From positions 1 through 22,354 of the forward strand of contig CAKROK010000034.1 of the NCBI GenBank assembly GCA_934373295.1: a DNA stretch of 22,354 nt, read 5' to 3'. The notes below the pieces were generated by a model. It saw nothing but the letters and a program-made list of their open reading frames with translations, had not been told where the DNA came from and did no database searches. This stretch comes from an uncultured Christensenellaceae bacterium (GTDB taxonomy: Bacteria; Bacillota; Clostridia; Christensenellales; Christensenellaceae). Shown here one piece after another: positions 15,221 to 21,768 of the stretch (the first letter of the stretch is position 1; every line of letters begins with the position of its first letter). A program made the position numbers and the translations under genes.

Positions 15221-16051
15221 TTAAAGCCTATAGAACCTCTTCGCGTTTGCGTACATTATCTTATCTATCTGCTCCGCAGTGCAGCCGTTTAAGAGCTGCT
15301 CGACCGCGCGCACGCTCTCATCATAGCTCATCGCCATGGCGGATACGGGCCAGTCGCTTCCGAACATGACTCTATCCTCGCCAAACGCCTCCAGCACGCA
15401 GTCAGAATATCTCCTTATATCCTCGACCGTCTGCCTGCCGCTCTTTATATCCGCCTCCGTCATGAGCCCGGAGAGCTTGCAGCATACGGGCAGCTTAGCC
15501 GCGCGGCGGATATACCCCGCCCACTTGTCAAAAGCGCCCGCGGCGATATCCGGCTTCGCGCAATGGTCTATCACGACGCGCAGCTCGGGCGCCGCTTCAA
15601 AGACCTTTTCAAGCTGCCAGAGCTGATCTTGCTTTAAAAGTGCGTCAAACGCCAGCCCGATCCGCTCGATGACCTTTAAGTTATTTAACACCGTCGGCCT
15701 TAGCATCCATTCGCGGTCCGGCTCATCTTCTATCTGATGCCTTACGCCCTTAAACTTGACGTTTTTGGAAAGCTCCTCAAGGCGCTTATCGAGATACTCG
15801 TCTAAAAGGTCGACCCATCCGACTATGCCGCCTATAAAGTCGTTTTCACCCGCGAGCTTTAAAAGATAATCCGTCTCCGCGTCACATGCCGCTGCCTGAA
15901 CGACGACCGTCTTTTCCACGCCGTTGCGCTTGACCTGAGGATAAAGCTCCTCGGGGAGATAGTTCCTGTAGAGGACGCCCAGCTCGGGCGTGAGCCATGC
16001 GTAACTTAACTCGTCCTTATTCCAAAAATGCTGATGGGAATCTATTATCAT
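15221..16051 (-). CDS. Amidohydrolase-2 family sugar lactonase (L-fucono/L-rhamnono-lactonase-like)
   Basis: A 276-aa metal-dependent hydrolase (PF04909, COG3618) that would open a sugar-acid lactone produced by the SDR. Visible active-site elements are HxH in IDSHQHFW (His6, His8), GVRHQ (Arg104, His105), IDHCAKP (His163) and FGSDWPV (Asp233). Length and motif order match L-fucono-1,5-lactonase and L-rhamnono-lactonase relatives; 2-pyrone-4,6-dicarboxylate hydrolases share the fold but the sugar context argues against that. The ATG follows GGAGG. The gap to the LarA-like gene is 21 bp. The product would be an aldonate such as L-fuconate. Confidence 0.82.
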   Translation of the reverse strand: MIIDSHQHFWNKDELSYAWLTPELGVLYRNYLPEELYPQVKRNGVEKTVVVQAAACDAETDYLLKLAGENDFIGGIVGWVDLLDEYLDKRLEELSKNVKFKGVRHQIEDEPDREWMLRPTVLNNLKVIERIGLAFDALLKQDQLWQLEKVFEAAPELRVVIDHCAKPDIAAGAFDKWAGYIRRAAKLPVCCKLSGLMTEADIKSGRQTVEDIRRYSDCVLEAFGEDRVMFGSDWPVSAMAMSYDESVRAVEQLLNGCTAEQIDKIMYANAKRFYRL

Positions 16052-16072
16052 TTTTCTTCCTCCGTTTTTACT

Positions 16073-17350
16073 TTAAAGCAGCAGATCACCGTTTTCGTCG
16101 AATTTCATGTCCATAAAATCGCCGTGATAGGTTACGCTGCACTGTTTAAGCTCATTATTATAAAGCGGCTCGCTCACTATCATATTGCCTAAATGCAGCG
16201 TATCCTGCACGATGCATATCTTTAAGTCCCTTGGGTTTAAAACCTGCGACGTGCGCGCGGCGACCTCAATTGTGCCGCGTACATCCGGTGTGACTATAGG
16301 CATTTTACAGGTGTTTGTCACCGTCGCGGTGACTGCGTTCATATATGTTATGTCGAAATTAATCTTGTCTCTGAATTTTTGAGGTATTGCGTCCAAATGA
16401 CCCATGCCTATGGCGCTTCCGTGGGACGCCTCCGTCAGGTCGAGCGCAACGACGCGCGTTATGCGCGGTATAAAGCTGTAATCCGGCTTCATGGTATGCG
16501 GCGTGTATCTTCCCGTGATATTCGGATCCATGCCGTCCCCGCTGATGTCCTTTCCGACCTGTCTCAATATGAGGATGTCCACCTTATCATAGGGTATCCT
16601 CGGCATGAGCGACTTTGAAAGTCGAAGCAGCTTAGGCTCCTCCTCCAAAATGCGCTCGGCGGGTATCACGGCGACCTCTGCGGTCTTTTCATATGCGTTT
16701 TCCACTATCGCGACACCGCAGAGAATTTTTATTTTGTTTAACATGACAGTCGCGATGTCCTTGATGTTTTCGCCCATGCGCTCAAAGCCCGCGCCGTGCA
16801 GCGTGAGCGCGCCCTGGTGCTTACCCAATCCCACGACCATCATCTTTAATATCCCGCTTTCGTAATCTCCACGAAAGCTGGTGTGCATCTTCACGCGGTT
16901 TAAGACGACTATTCCATCCGCCTCAAGCGCATCCTTTGCGACATATACGGGCAGCCCCAGCTCGGTATGCCCTATTATATCAACGTCCATGGAAGATACG
17001 ATAGGCGCGCCCATCGCCTCCTCCGTTATTCCGAGCAGGTTGATCGTTTCCGCCTGACCTTCAGCGACCGCACCGCCGTGGCTGCCCATGGCGGGAATTA
17101 TAAACGGTATAGCTCCCAGCCTTTTTAAGTTACTGACAGTCTCCTTGACGATGAGATCGAGATTCACTATACCGCGTGAGCCAACGGTTATTGCTATGCG
17201 CTTTTTGCATAAATCGCGTCCCTTTGCAAGCTCGTCAAACCGGTCGTGCATGTGCTTGGGGATATCCCCGACCTGTACGTCGTTAAACTTCTGCTCCGCG
17301 TGGATAAATCTCGGCCAATCCTCAACTCGAAAACAATCCGACATGCTCAT
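16073..17350 (-). CDS. LarA-like (DUF2088) protein, putative sugar-acid epimerase or lactate racemase
   Basis: A 425-aa protein of the lactate racemase N-terminal domain family. Characteristic segments are ITVGSRG (54-60), IPAMGSHGGAVAEGQ (85-99, His91), NRVKMHTSFRGDYESGILK (151-169, His156 and Lys169) and GLGKHQGA with His178. These could correspond to the catalytic histidines, the cofactor-tethering lysine and the nickel ligand of Lactobacillus LarA, though the His-Lys spacing here is 13 rather than 10. Some LarA homologs racemise other 2-hydroxy acids or epimerise aldonates. Between a lactonase and a regulator gene it could act on the aldonate C2, or on L-lactate released by a fucose-type pathway. 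No larB, larC or larE cofactor genes lie in the window. Two ATGs (17350, 17344) compete; the gap to the regulator stop is 9 bp. Confidence 0.75.
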   Translation of the reverse strand: MSMSDCFRVEDWPRFIHAEQKFNDVQVGDIPKHMHDRFDELAKGRDLCKKRIAITVGSRGIVNLDLIVKETVSNLKRLGAIPFIIPAMGSHGGAVAEGQAETINLLGITEEAMGAPIVSSMDVDIIGHTELGLPVYVAKDALEADGIVVLNRVKMHTSFRGDYESGILKMMVVGLGKHQGALTLHGAGFERMGENIKDIATVMLNKIKILCGVAIVENAYEKTAEVAVIPAERILEEEPKLLRLSKSLMPRIPYDKVDILILRQVGKDISGDGMDPNITGRYTPHTMKPDYSFIPRITRVVALDLTEASHGSAIGMGHLDAIPQKFRDKINFDITYMNAVTATVTNTCKMPIVTPDVRGTIEVAARTSQVLNPRDLKICIVQDTLHLGNMIVSEPLYNNELKQCSVTYHGDFMDMKFDENGDLLL

Positions 17351-17359
17351 AATACTCTT

Positions 17360-18037
17360 TTAATCGCCGTGTGCTCCTTGCCCCGGCTTTTCCTCCATCT
17401 CCGCTATTTGGCGATCGATCGATTCCACCAGGTGTTCGCGAATGACGCGGCGCGCGTTTTCAACGTCTCCCGATAAAATTGCATCGACGATCTTTTCGTG
17501 TTCTTTTATGATGAAATCGATTGGGAAGAAGTTATGCGGCTGACGGTTTATGACCTGTATCTCCATGAACAGTCTCTTCGTCATTTCAAGCACGCGGTTG
17601 TTATTAAGCCCGCGCACGAGCTCCATATGAAAGCGCATGTCCGCCTCCAATATGCCGCTTCTCATATCCTCCGTCGTCATTGTACGCAGCGCCTCGATGG
17701 CGTCGTTCATCTCCTGCGTGACCTCTCGGTTTTTCGTGCGTACCTCGATCGCCTCAAGCTCGATAAGCATCCTCGCTTCATAAAGCTCGCGAACATCGCG
17801 CACGGAAAACACGGGCACAAAGTAGCCGCGGTTCGCCTTCTTTTTGAGAAGGCCCTGCTCGACCAATATCGCGAAAGCTTCCCTGACGGAGTTGCGGCTG
17901 ACGCCGTACTGCTCGGCGAGAACGGTGTCCTTGCACTGTTCGCCCGGTTCCCAGGTAGCGTTGATGATCTCACGCGCAAAGGTCTGAGTCAATGCTTCAA
18001 CTGTAGATATGCGGTTCAATTTTTCGGTTTTCATCAT
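17360..18037 (-). CDS. FadR-type (FCD) GntR family transcriptional regulator
   Basis: A 225-aa DNA-binding regulator. Residues 12-75 form a winged helix-turn-helix (LAEQYGVSRNSVREAFAILV is the recognition part, GYFV the wing). Residues about 82-215 form an all-alpha FCD ligand domain with the metal-binding set Asp133, His137, His180 and His202, as in regulators sensing sugar acids or hydroxy acids. The start at 18037 follows AGGAG with a 10-nt spacer; a longer frame to 18109 would run back through the promoter and is rejected. It is the first gene of the minus-strand operon, so it probably controls its own operon through the palindrome beside the promoter. The effector is likely the pathway aldonate or keto-deoxy acid (inference). 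Confidence 0.87.
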   Translation of the reverse strand: MMKTEKLNRISTVEALTQTFAREIINATWEPGEQCKDTVLAEQYGVSRNSVREAFAILVEQGLLKKKANRGYFVPVFSVRDVRELYEARMLIELEAIEVRTKNREVTQEMNDAIEALRTMTTEDMRSGILEADMRFHMELVRGLNNNRVLEMTKRLFMEIQVINRQPHNFFPIDFIIKEHEKIVDAILSGDVENARRVIREHLVESIDRQIAEMEEKPGQGAHGD

Positions 18038-18080
18038 AGTTTTTCGGCTCCTAATGATAATAGTTCGTTTCACTATCGCG

Positions 18081-18109
18081 AGTATAACATCGAATTGAAT
18101 TGTTGTCAA
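18081..18109 (-). promoter_or_regulatory. Sigma-A promoter of the sugar operon
   Basis: On the minus strand TTGACA (18104-18109), 17-bp spacer, TATACT (18081-18086). The -35 is perfect and the -10 has five of six matches. The leader to the regulator start is about 35-40 nt. Confidence 0.85.
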
Positions 18110-18113
18110 GTAG

Positions 18114-18155
18114 AATTGTTGAACAATTTTATTTTATTGTTATGTTTTATAACAA
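18114..18155. promoter_or_regulatory. Candidate GntR/FadR operators upstream of the operon promoter
   Basis: AATTGTTGAACAATT (18114-18128) is a perfect 7-1-7 palindrome containing TTGTTGAACAA, which fits the FadR-subfamily pattern TNGTNNNACNA. It sits 4 bp upstream of the -35. A second dyad, TTGTTAT-N5-ATAACAA (18137-18155), lies beyond it. Binding by the adjacent regulator is inferred. The position upstream of -35 would suit either activation or DNA-looping repression. Confidence 0.55.
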
Positions 18156-18159
18156 ATGG

Positions 18160-18450
18160 GCCGACTTGCATAATAATTTTCATTCCACCCTTGTGAATAA
18201 ACTCACAAAATCGCCGTTATCTTGTCAATTTTTTCACTATCCAGAGCATTTTTTCGCAATCTCTTGCATTGCAAACTAATTGTAATACTTGCAAAAATCC
18301 TTCCCCGCGCACATCGGTTGGGTTAATTGGTTGAAATTGGGAGAAGATGAAATTTGAAATTGGGTTAAGGCGGATGTGGGTTGGGGACGATTTGGGGGAA
18401 GGATGGTTTGTGCGGTTGAGTTTAGTGGGGCGCATTAGTCAAGTATAAAA
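18160..18450. other. Unassigned intergenic stretch with G-rich plus strand
   Basis: No convincing gene. The plus strand from about 18310 to 18430 is strongly G-biased, with runs of G at 18362-18364, 18378-18380, 18383-18386 and 18394-18398. A 72-codon minus-strand frame across it has no ribosome binding site and a proline/asparagine/serine-rich composition set by the G bias, so I do not call it. Confidence 0.5.
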
Positions 18451-18728
18451 GGTTGCTTTGCTAACGCAAAGCTCCATTATATGTACGCGGCGCAGCTTTC
18501 AAAAGCGAAAAGGCAAATGCCTTTTCGCTTTTGAAAGTGGCCCGCGCAGCCCCGCCCCGCCAAAGGCGGTGGCGGGGCTGCGCGGGCTTAGTTTTTGCGG
18601 CCGAAGGCCGCAAAAACCTGCGCCGCACGTCGCCTAAAAGCTCGCTTTTTGATCAGAGAACAAGGGGAAAGACTTGCGTATAATTCATCCTGCCCGAAAG
18701 GCTTGCCGGGCAGGATACCTTATTATAA
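18451..18728 (+). repeat. Repeat module B, copy B3 (largest, three interior arms)
   Basis: Order: GCTTTGC/GCAAAGC hairpin (18455-18472); closing stem GCGGCGCAG/CTGCGCCGC (18487-18495 with 18618-18626, perfect); arm I with 20-bp perfect arms (18496-18515 with 18518-18537); arm II with 21-bp arms and one bulged T (18541-18561 with 18565-18586); arm III with 12-bp perfect arms (18591-18602 with 18606-18617), identical to the B1 arm; a constant block with CAAG/CTTG hairpin; terminal hairpin ATCCTGCCCG/CGGGCAGGAT (18687-18696 with 18707-18716) then ACCTTATTATAA. No module A precedes this copy. Confidence 0.87.
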
Positions 18729-18742
18729 ACTCGAGTATTCAC

Positions 18743-18771
18743 CATTTTGTCGGTTTACCGCGCCGAAAATG
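18743..18771 (+). repeat. Extra hairpin after module B3 resembling the B1 terminal hairpin
   Basis: Imperfect stem CATTTTG...CCGAAAATG whose centre CGGTTTACCGCG nearly equals the centre CGGTTTGCCGCG of the B1 terminal hairpin (324-335). It looks like a remnant of another terminal hairpin placed in tandem. Confidence 0.4.
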
Positions 18772-18780
18772 TTGCCTGAC

Positions 18781-18817
18781 TAAAAATAAAAAAGCACACG
18801 AAAATACATTCGCGTGC
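18781..18817 (-). terminator. Intrinsic terminator of the DUF2325 gene
   Basis: Minus-strand stem GCACGCGAA/TTCGTGTGC (one G-U pair) within 18794-18817, followed by TTTTTTATTTTTA. It is placed 42 bp beyond the stop codon. Confidence 0.85.
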
Positions 18818-18859
18818 AATATGCAGATGCAGATTTAAAATCGACTTGAGAGCCCTTTA

Positions 18860-19144
18860 TCAGACCGCGCGGACGGCGTGCTTGTCGAGTATGCCCTTTA
18901 ATGCGGTCGCGGAGCCGGTCTGGCAGCGCGCGATGCTCGTCCCCTCTTTCACCTCGCTCATGACAGAGCGCAGCATCTTGTGAGACATCGTCCCCGTGAA
19001 GAGTATTATGAGGTCGGGGCTGCCCAGCCTGCGCACGGAGTTGTTCATCCTGTTGCATACCGTCGCCTTGCAGTTATACTCCGCGCAGATATCCTTATAC
19101 CTTCTCGTCATACATTCGTTACCGCCAATTATTAATACGCTCAT
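18860..19144 (-). CDS. DUF2325 domain protein
   Basis: A 94-aa single-domain protein of the DUF2325 family. It begins MSVLIIGGNECMTRRYKDIC, has PDLIILFTGTMSHKM in the middle, and GSATALKGIL near the end, giving an alternating beta/alpha pattern like a small Rossmann-type fold. No biochemical function is established for the family to my knowledge; members often occur beside ferrous-iron transport (feo) genes in Clostridia. The ATG at 19144 follows AAGGAG. Two GTTAGCCTATGCTAAC palindromes directly downstream of its promoter strongly suggest repression by a DtxR/MntR-type metal regulator, linking it to iron or manganese. It is a single gene with its own promoter and terminator. Confidence 0.85.
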   Translation of the reverse strand: MSVLIIGGNECMTRRYKDICAEYNCKATVCNRMNNSVRRLGSPDLIILFTGTMSHKMLRSVMSEVKEGTSIARCQTGSATALKGILDKHAVRAV

Positions 19145-19156
19145 ATTTCTCCTTCA

Positions 19157-19205
19157 GTTAGCCTATGCTAACTCACATTCAATTTGTTAGTTAGCCTATG
19201 CTAAC
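19157..19205. promoter_or_regulatory. Tandem DtxR-like metal-regulator boxes
   Basis: Two identical perfect palindromes GTTAGCCTATGCTAAC (19157-19172 and 19190-19205), 33 bp apart, about three helical turns. They contain the TTAGCnnnnGCTAA core seen in DtxR-family operators. The first to be transcribed begins at the predicted transcription start; the second abuts the ribosome binding site, so bound regulator would block both initiation and elongation. Confidence 0.65.
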
Positions 19206-19213
19206 TTGCTTGT

Positions 19214-19242
19214 AGTATATCCCATTTTTATTTCCCTGTCAA
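19214..19242 (-). promoter_or_regulatory. Sigma-A promoter of the DUF2325 gene
   Basis: Minus strand TTGACA (19237-19242), 17-bp spacer, TATACT (19214-19219). The predicted start is near 19207, at the edge of the operator. Confidence 0.85.
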
Positions 19243-19446
19243 CATGTTTTTTGAATTTTTGGATATTACAGGGCAAAAAATTGCAAATAATGCATATCCT
19301 CATATCGCAAAGCACTTTGATAAACTATTCACAAAATCATTGGCGCAAGATTTTAAGCTGTGGGATTTATCCTTAAAAAATTTGTGTTTTCACTCCCTGA
19401 TATATGCGGTCTGCTATGCCAACATCACGTCAATTTCCCGTTATAT
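19243..19446. other. Unassigned AT-rich intergenic stretch
   Basis: No supported feature. A plus-strand frame opening at 19244 runs through the LysRS terminator and into the antisense of LysRS, lacks a ribosome binding site, and is treated as chance. Confidence 0.5.
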
Positions 19447-19486
19447 AAAATTTTATAAAAATATCCGCCCTAAAAAGAGCGGATAT
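19447..19486 (-). terminator. Intrinsic terminator of the lysS gene
   Basis: Minus-strand stem ATATCCGC/GCGGATAT (19479-19486 with 19461-19468), 10-nt loop, then TTTTATAAAATTTT. It is 22 bp past the LysRS stop. Confidence 0.8.
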
Positions 19487-19507
19487 CGCATTTATGTCGC
19501 TTGTTTT

Positions 19508-21529
19508 TTATTTGACCTGTGTTCCCGTGGGTACGCTGTCGTCCACGAATATGAGCTGACAGCCGCAGGAGTTGTTCGTCGCTGCGAGCAGCATACCGTC
19601 GCTCGTCACGCCGGAAAAGCGCGTGGGCGCGAGATTCGCCACGACGATTATCTTCTTCCCGATGAGCTCCTCGCAGGAATACTCGTTCTTTATGGAGGAG
19701 ACTATCACGCGCTGCTTTATGCCGTCGTCCAGCGTGAGCTTTAAGCAGCTGTGGCTCTTTCTTATCTCCTGCGCCTTTAATATCTTGCATACGCGCAGGT
19801 CGACGGTCAGGAAGTGATCTATGGAGATCTCGTCCTTTACGGGCTCTATCACGTCGGGCTGATCGTTCGCGCCGCGGTTATTTGCCACGACCTCCTCTTC
19901 CTCGACCTTTTGCGGAACTGCCTTTTCCTCCTCCGTCATGGGATATGAGAAATCGAGCAGGCCGATGTAGTCCTTCGGGTCAATGGCATACAGGAACAGA
20001 TAGAGCCGCGGCCCCTTTTCCTTATCGATGAGCAGCTTGTATACGTTCTTAAAGAACGCGCCCTGTATCGCCTGAAGCTGCTTTTTCTCAAGATCCGTGC
20101 CGAAAATCTTCTTGGGGACGTCGTATATTGCCGTTTGGAGCGCATCAAGGTCATATCCGCCCGCTGCGATGTAGTCATGCAGCAGCTTTATCTCCGTGCG
20201 CTCGTCCTCGGACAGCGTCTCATAGACTTCCCAGTTTCTCGTCGTGCGCAGCCTGTTCACGTTTTCGGGCGAGCAGTAGTTGAGCCACGTCTTTGCGCGG
20301 TTAAGCCTGTCTGCAAACTGCGCATATTTATAGGGAGTGCCTATCTTTTCAAATACGGTCTCGAGCATATCGACGTTGAAATCCACGACGCTTCCCAGCT
20401 GGACTATAAGTCCCATGGGTACGGTATCGACGTCCTTTCCGTCGATAAGGCAGTTGTACATTATGCTGGAGGTCATCTCGTCCGCCTTGCCGCTCTTATA
20501 CGCGGTGTACATCCTGTCAAACTCGAAATACTGGCGGAGAATGCCGTCGTCAAAGCAAAAATCGAACGCCTTGTTCGGCTCGGTCTTTGCATATAGCCAG
20601 AGTATTATCTCGGGCTGATAGAGCTTTAAGAGAGTTCCGGGGGTCATGTTGAGGCCGGATGAGCCGGACATTTTGCCCGTGGTGCCCTTTATGCCTATAA
20701 ACTCATAGCCCTGGAATACGGGCGGCTCGATGCCGAAGATCTTCCTCGCGATGACGGAGCTTGTCTGATAGCTGCCGCCCGGCGCGGCATGATCCTTTCC
20801 GCCCGGCTCAAAATCCACGCCCTCATACATCCAGCGCATGGGCCAGTCGACCTTCCACGCGAGCTTACAGTTGAAATCGGTCGTGAAGTTAAACGTCCCC
20901 TTGTGGCCGCATTCGCAGTTATACTCCGCGGTAGTGCAGTCCTCGCTCAACGAGATTATTTTGGTAGTGTCCCTCTTGCAGCAGGGGCAGTAAATGCTTA
21001 CGGGGTAATACGCCTCCCTCTCGCCGGGCTGTGCGTCCTGCGTGCGGAAGCTGTCCAGAATGTCGAATATCTCGCCGCGCTTTTTTAATGCGTGTATTAT
21101 CTGATCGGCGTATTTTCCGCTCCTGTACATGCTCGCCTGATAGCGGTAATCCAGCGTTATGCCGAATTCGTCTATGGAGCTCATGAACTCCTTTTCAAAG
21201 TACTCCGCATAGGTCTTTGAATTGTCCTCCTTGAACGGGTTGGGGACGTCGACATAGGGATAGCCGATGTACTGCTCCATATCGTCCCTGACCGCCGCGA
21301 CGTTCTTGGGGACCTTTCTCAGACGGTCGAACTCGTCCCAGGAAAAGAGCAATCTCGCCTTTTTGCCGCGCTTTTTCAATGCCTTGCATACAAAAAGGCT
21401 GGTGGCGATGTCCCTAAAATTGCCTATGTGGATAGAGCCGGAGGGGCTTATGCCCGCCGCACAGACGTACTCCTCCTTATTAGGGTTCTTCTTGATGATC
21501 GTATCTGCGATTTTCTCTGACCAATGCAT
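19508..21529 (-). CDS. lysS: Class I lysyl-tRNA synthetase with C-terminal tRNA-binding (Trbp111-like) domain
   Basis: A 673-aa enzyme charging tRNA-Lys with lysine. The class I catalytic domain shows SGSIHIGN (31-37) as HIGH motif and KMSGS (286-290) as KMSKS motif, with a Cys4 zinc-ribbon-like insert CPCC...CECG (181-184, 205-208). Helical anticodon-binding domains reach about residue 535. A low-complexity linker with EEEE follows (about 532-565), then residues 568-673 form an OB-fold tRNA-binding domain (DHFLTVDLRVCKI, NLAPTRFSGVTSDGMLLAA) as found at the C-terminus of many MetRS and in Trbp111. Class I LysRS proteins are normally about 500-540 aa, so the extra domain is notable. The ATG follows GAGG with an 8-nt spacer. 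It is a single gene with its own promoter and terminator. Confidence 0.92.
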   Translation of the reverse strand: MHWSEKIADTIIKKNPNKEEYVCAAGISPSGSIHIGNFRDIATSLFVCKALKKRGKKARLLFSWDEFDRLRKVPKNVAAVRDDMEQYIGYPYVDVPNPFKEDNSKTYAEYFEKEFMSSIDEFGITLDYRYQASMYRSGKYADQIIHALKKRGEIFDILDSFRTQDAQPGEREAYYPVSIYCPCCKRDTTKIISLSEDCTTAEYNCECGHKGTFNFTTDFNCKLAWKVDWPMRWMYEGVDFEPGGKDHAAPGGSYQTSSVIARKIFGIEPPVFQGYEFIGIKGTTGKMSGSSGLNMTPGTLLKLYQPEIILWLYAKTEPNKAFDFCFDDGILRQYFEFDRMYTAYKSGKADEMTSSIMYNCLIDGKDVDTVPMGLIVQLGSVVDFNVDMLETVFEKIGTPYKYAQFADRLNRAKTWLNYCSPENVNRLRTTRNWEVYETLSEDERTEIKLLHDYIAAGGYDLDALQTAIYDVPKKIFGTDLEKKQLQAIQGAFFKNVYKLLIDKEKGPRLYLFLYAIDPKDYIGLLDFSYPMTEEEKAVPQKVEEEEVVANNRGANDQPDVIEPVKDEISIDHFLTVDLRVCKILKAQEIRKSHSCLKLTLDDGIKQRVIVSSIKNEYSCEELIGKKIIVVANLAPTRFSGVTSDGMLLAATNNSCGCQLIFVDDSVPTGTQVK

Positions 21530-21565
21530 ATTTTAAACCTCGATATTATTATTTTGCAAAATTAC

Positions 21566-21571
21566 ATTATA
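21566..21571 (-). promoter_or_regulatory. Candidate -10 element of lysS
   Basis: TATAAT on the minus strand, 37 bp upstream of the start codon, within AT-rich DNA. No good -35 lies 16-18 bp away. The leader is short and shows no T-box-like features. Confidence 0.4.
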
Positions 21572-21648
21572 TTAAATAATACCATAAAACAGGCGGTGTG
21601 GCAACGCTTGCGTGTAAAATGTTGCGGGGGGTTAGCAGGAAAGAGGTA

Positions 21649-21677
21649 TTGACTTTGGTGTTACTGCATAATATAAT
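21649..21677 (+). promoter_or_regulatory. Strong promoter of a small plus-strand RNA
   Basis: TTGACT (21649-21654), 17-bp spacer, TATAAT (21672-21677). No open reading frame with a ribosome binding site follows before the terminator at 21745-21765, so it drives a non-coding RNA. Confidence 0.75.
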
Positions 21678-21683
21678 AAAGAT

Positions 21684-21768
21684 AAAGGTGGCGTTGCCGA
21701 TAGACGGTCAACCCATTTTGACTAAAAATAGTCGCGCGGATTGGAAATAGTGGCGGCTATTTTTTATT
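21684..21768 (+). ncRNA. Candidate antisense antitoxin RNA
   Basis: A predicted transcript of about 85 nt, bounded by the promoter at 21649-21677 and a hairpin AAATAG/CTATTT (21745-21750 with 21757-21762) followed by T's to 21765. It contains a GACTA/TAGTC hairpin (21720-21733). It is antisense to the last codons and 3' region of the small toxin-like gene on the minus strand, as in Bacillus-type I systems (TxpA/RatA, BsrG/SR4). Its ends are estimates. Confidence 0.55.

Noticed and set aside
18217..18435. Minus-strand open frame of 72 codons
   Set aside because: It lies in a G-biased stretch that lowers stop codon frequency, has no Shine-Dalgarno sequence and resembles no family.
19244..19744. 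Plus-strand open frame of 166 codons beside lysS
   Set aside because: It has no ribosome binding site, begins at the DUF2325 -35 element, crosses the lysS terminator and continues antisense to the conserved LysRS C-terminal domain.
21566..21640. T-box or other riboswitch before lysS
   Set aside because: The leader from the candidate -10 to the ATG is about 30 nt, with no conserved T-box sequence or terminator/antiterminator pair.
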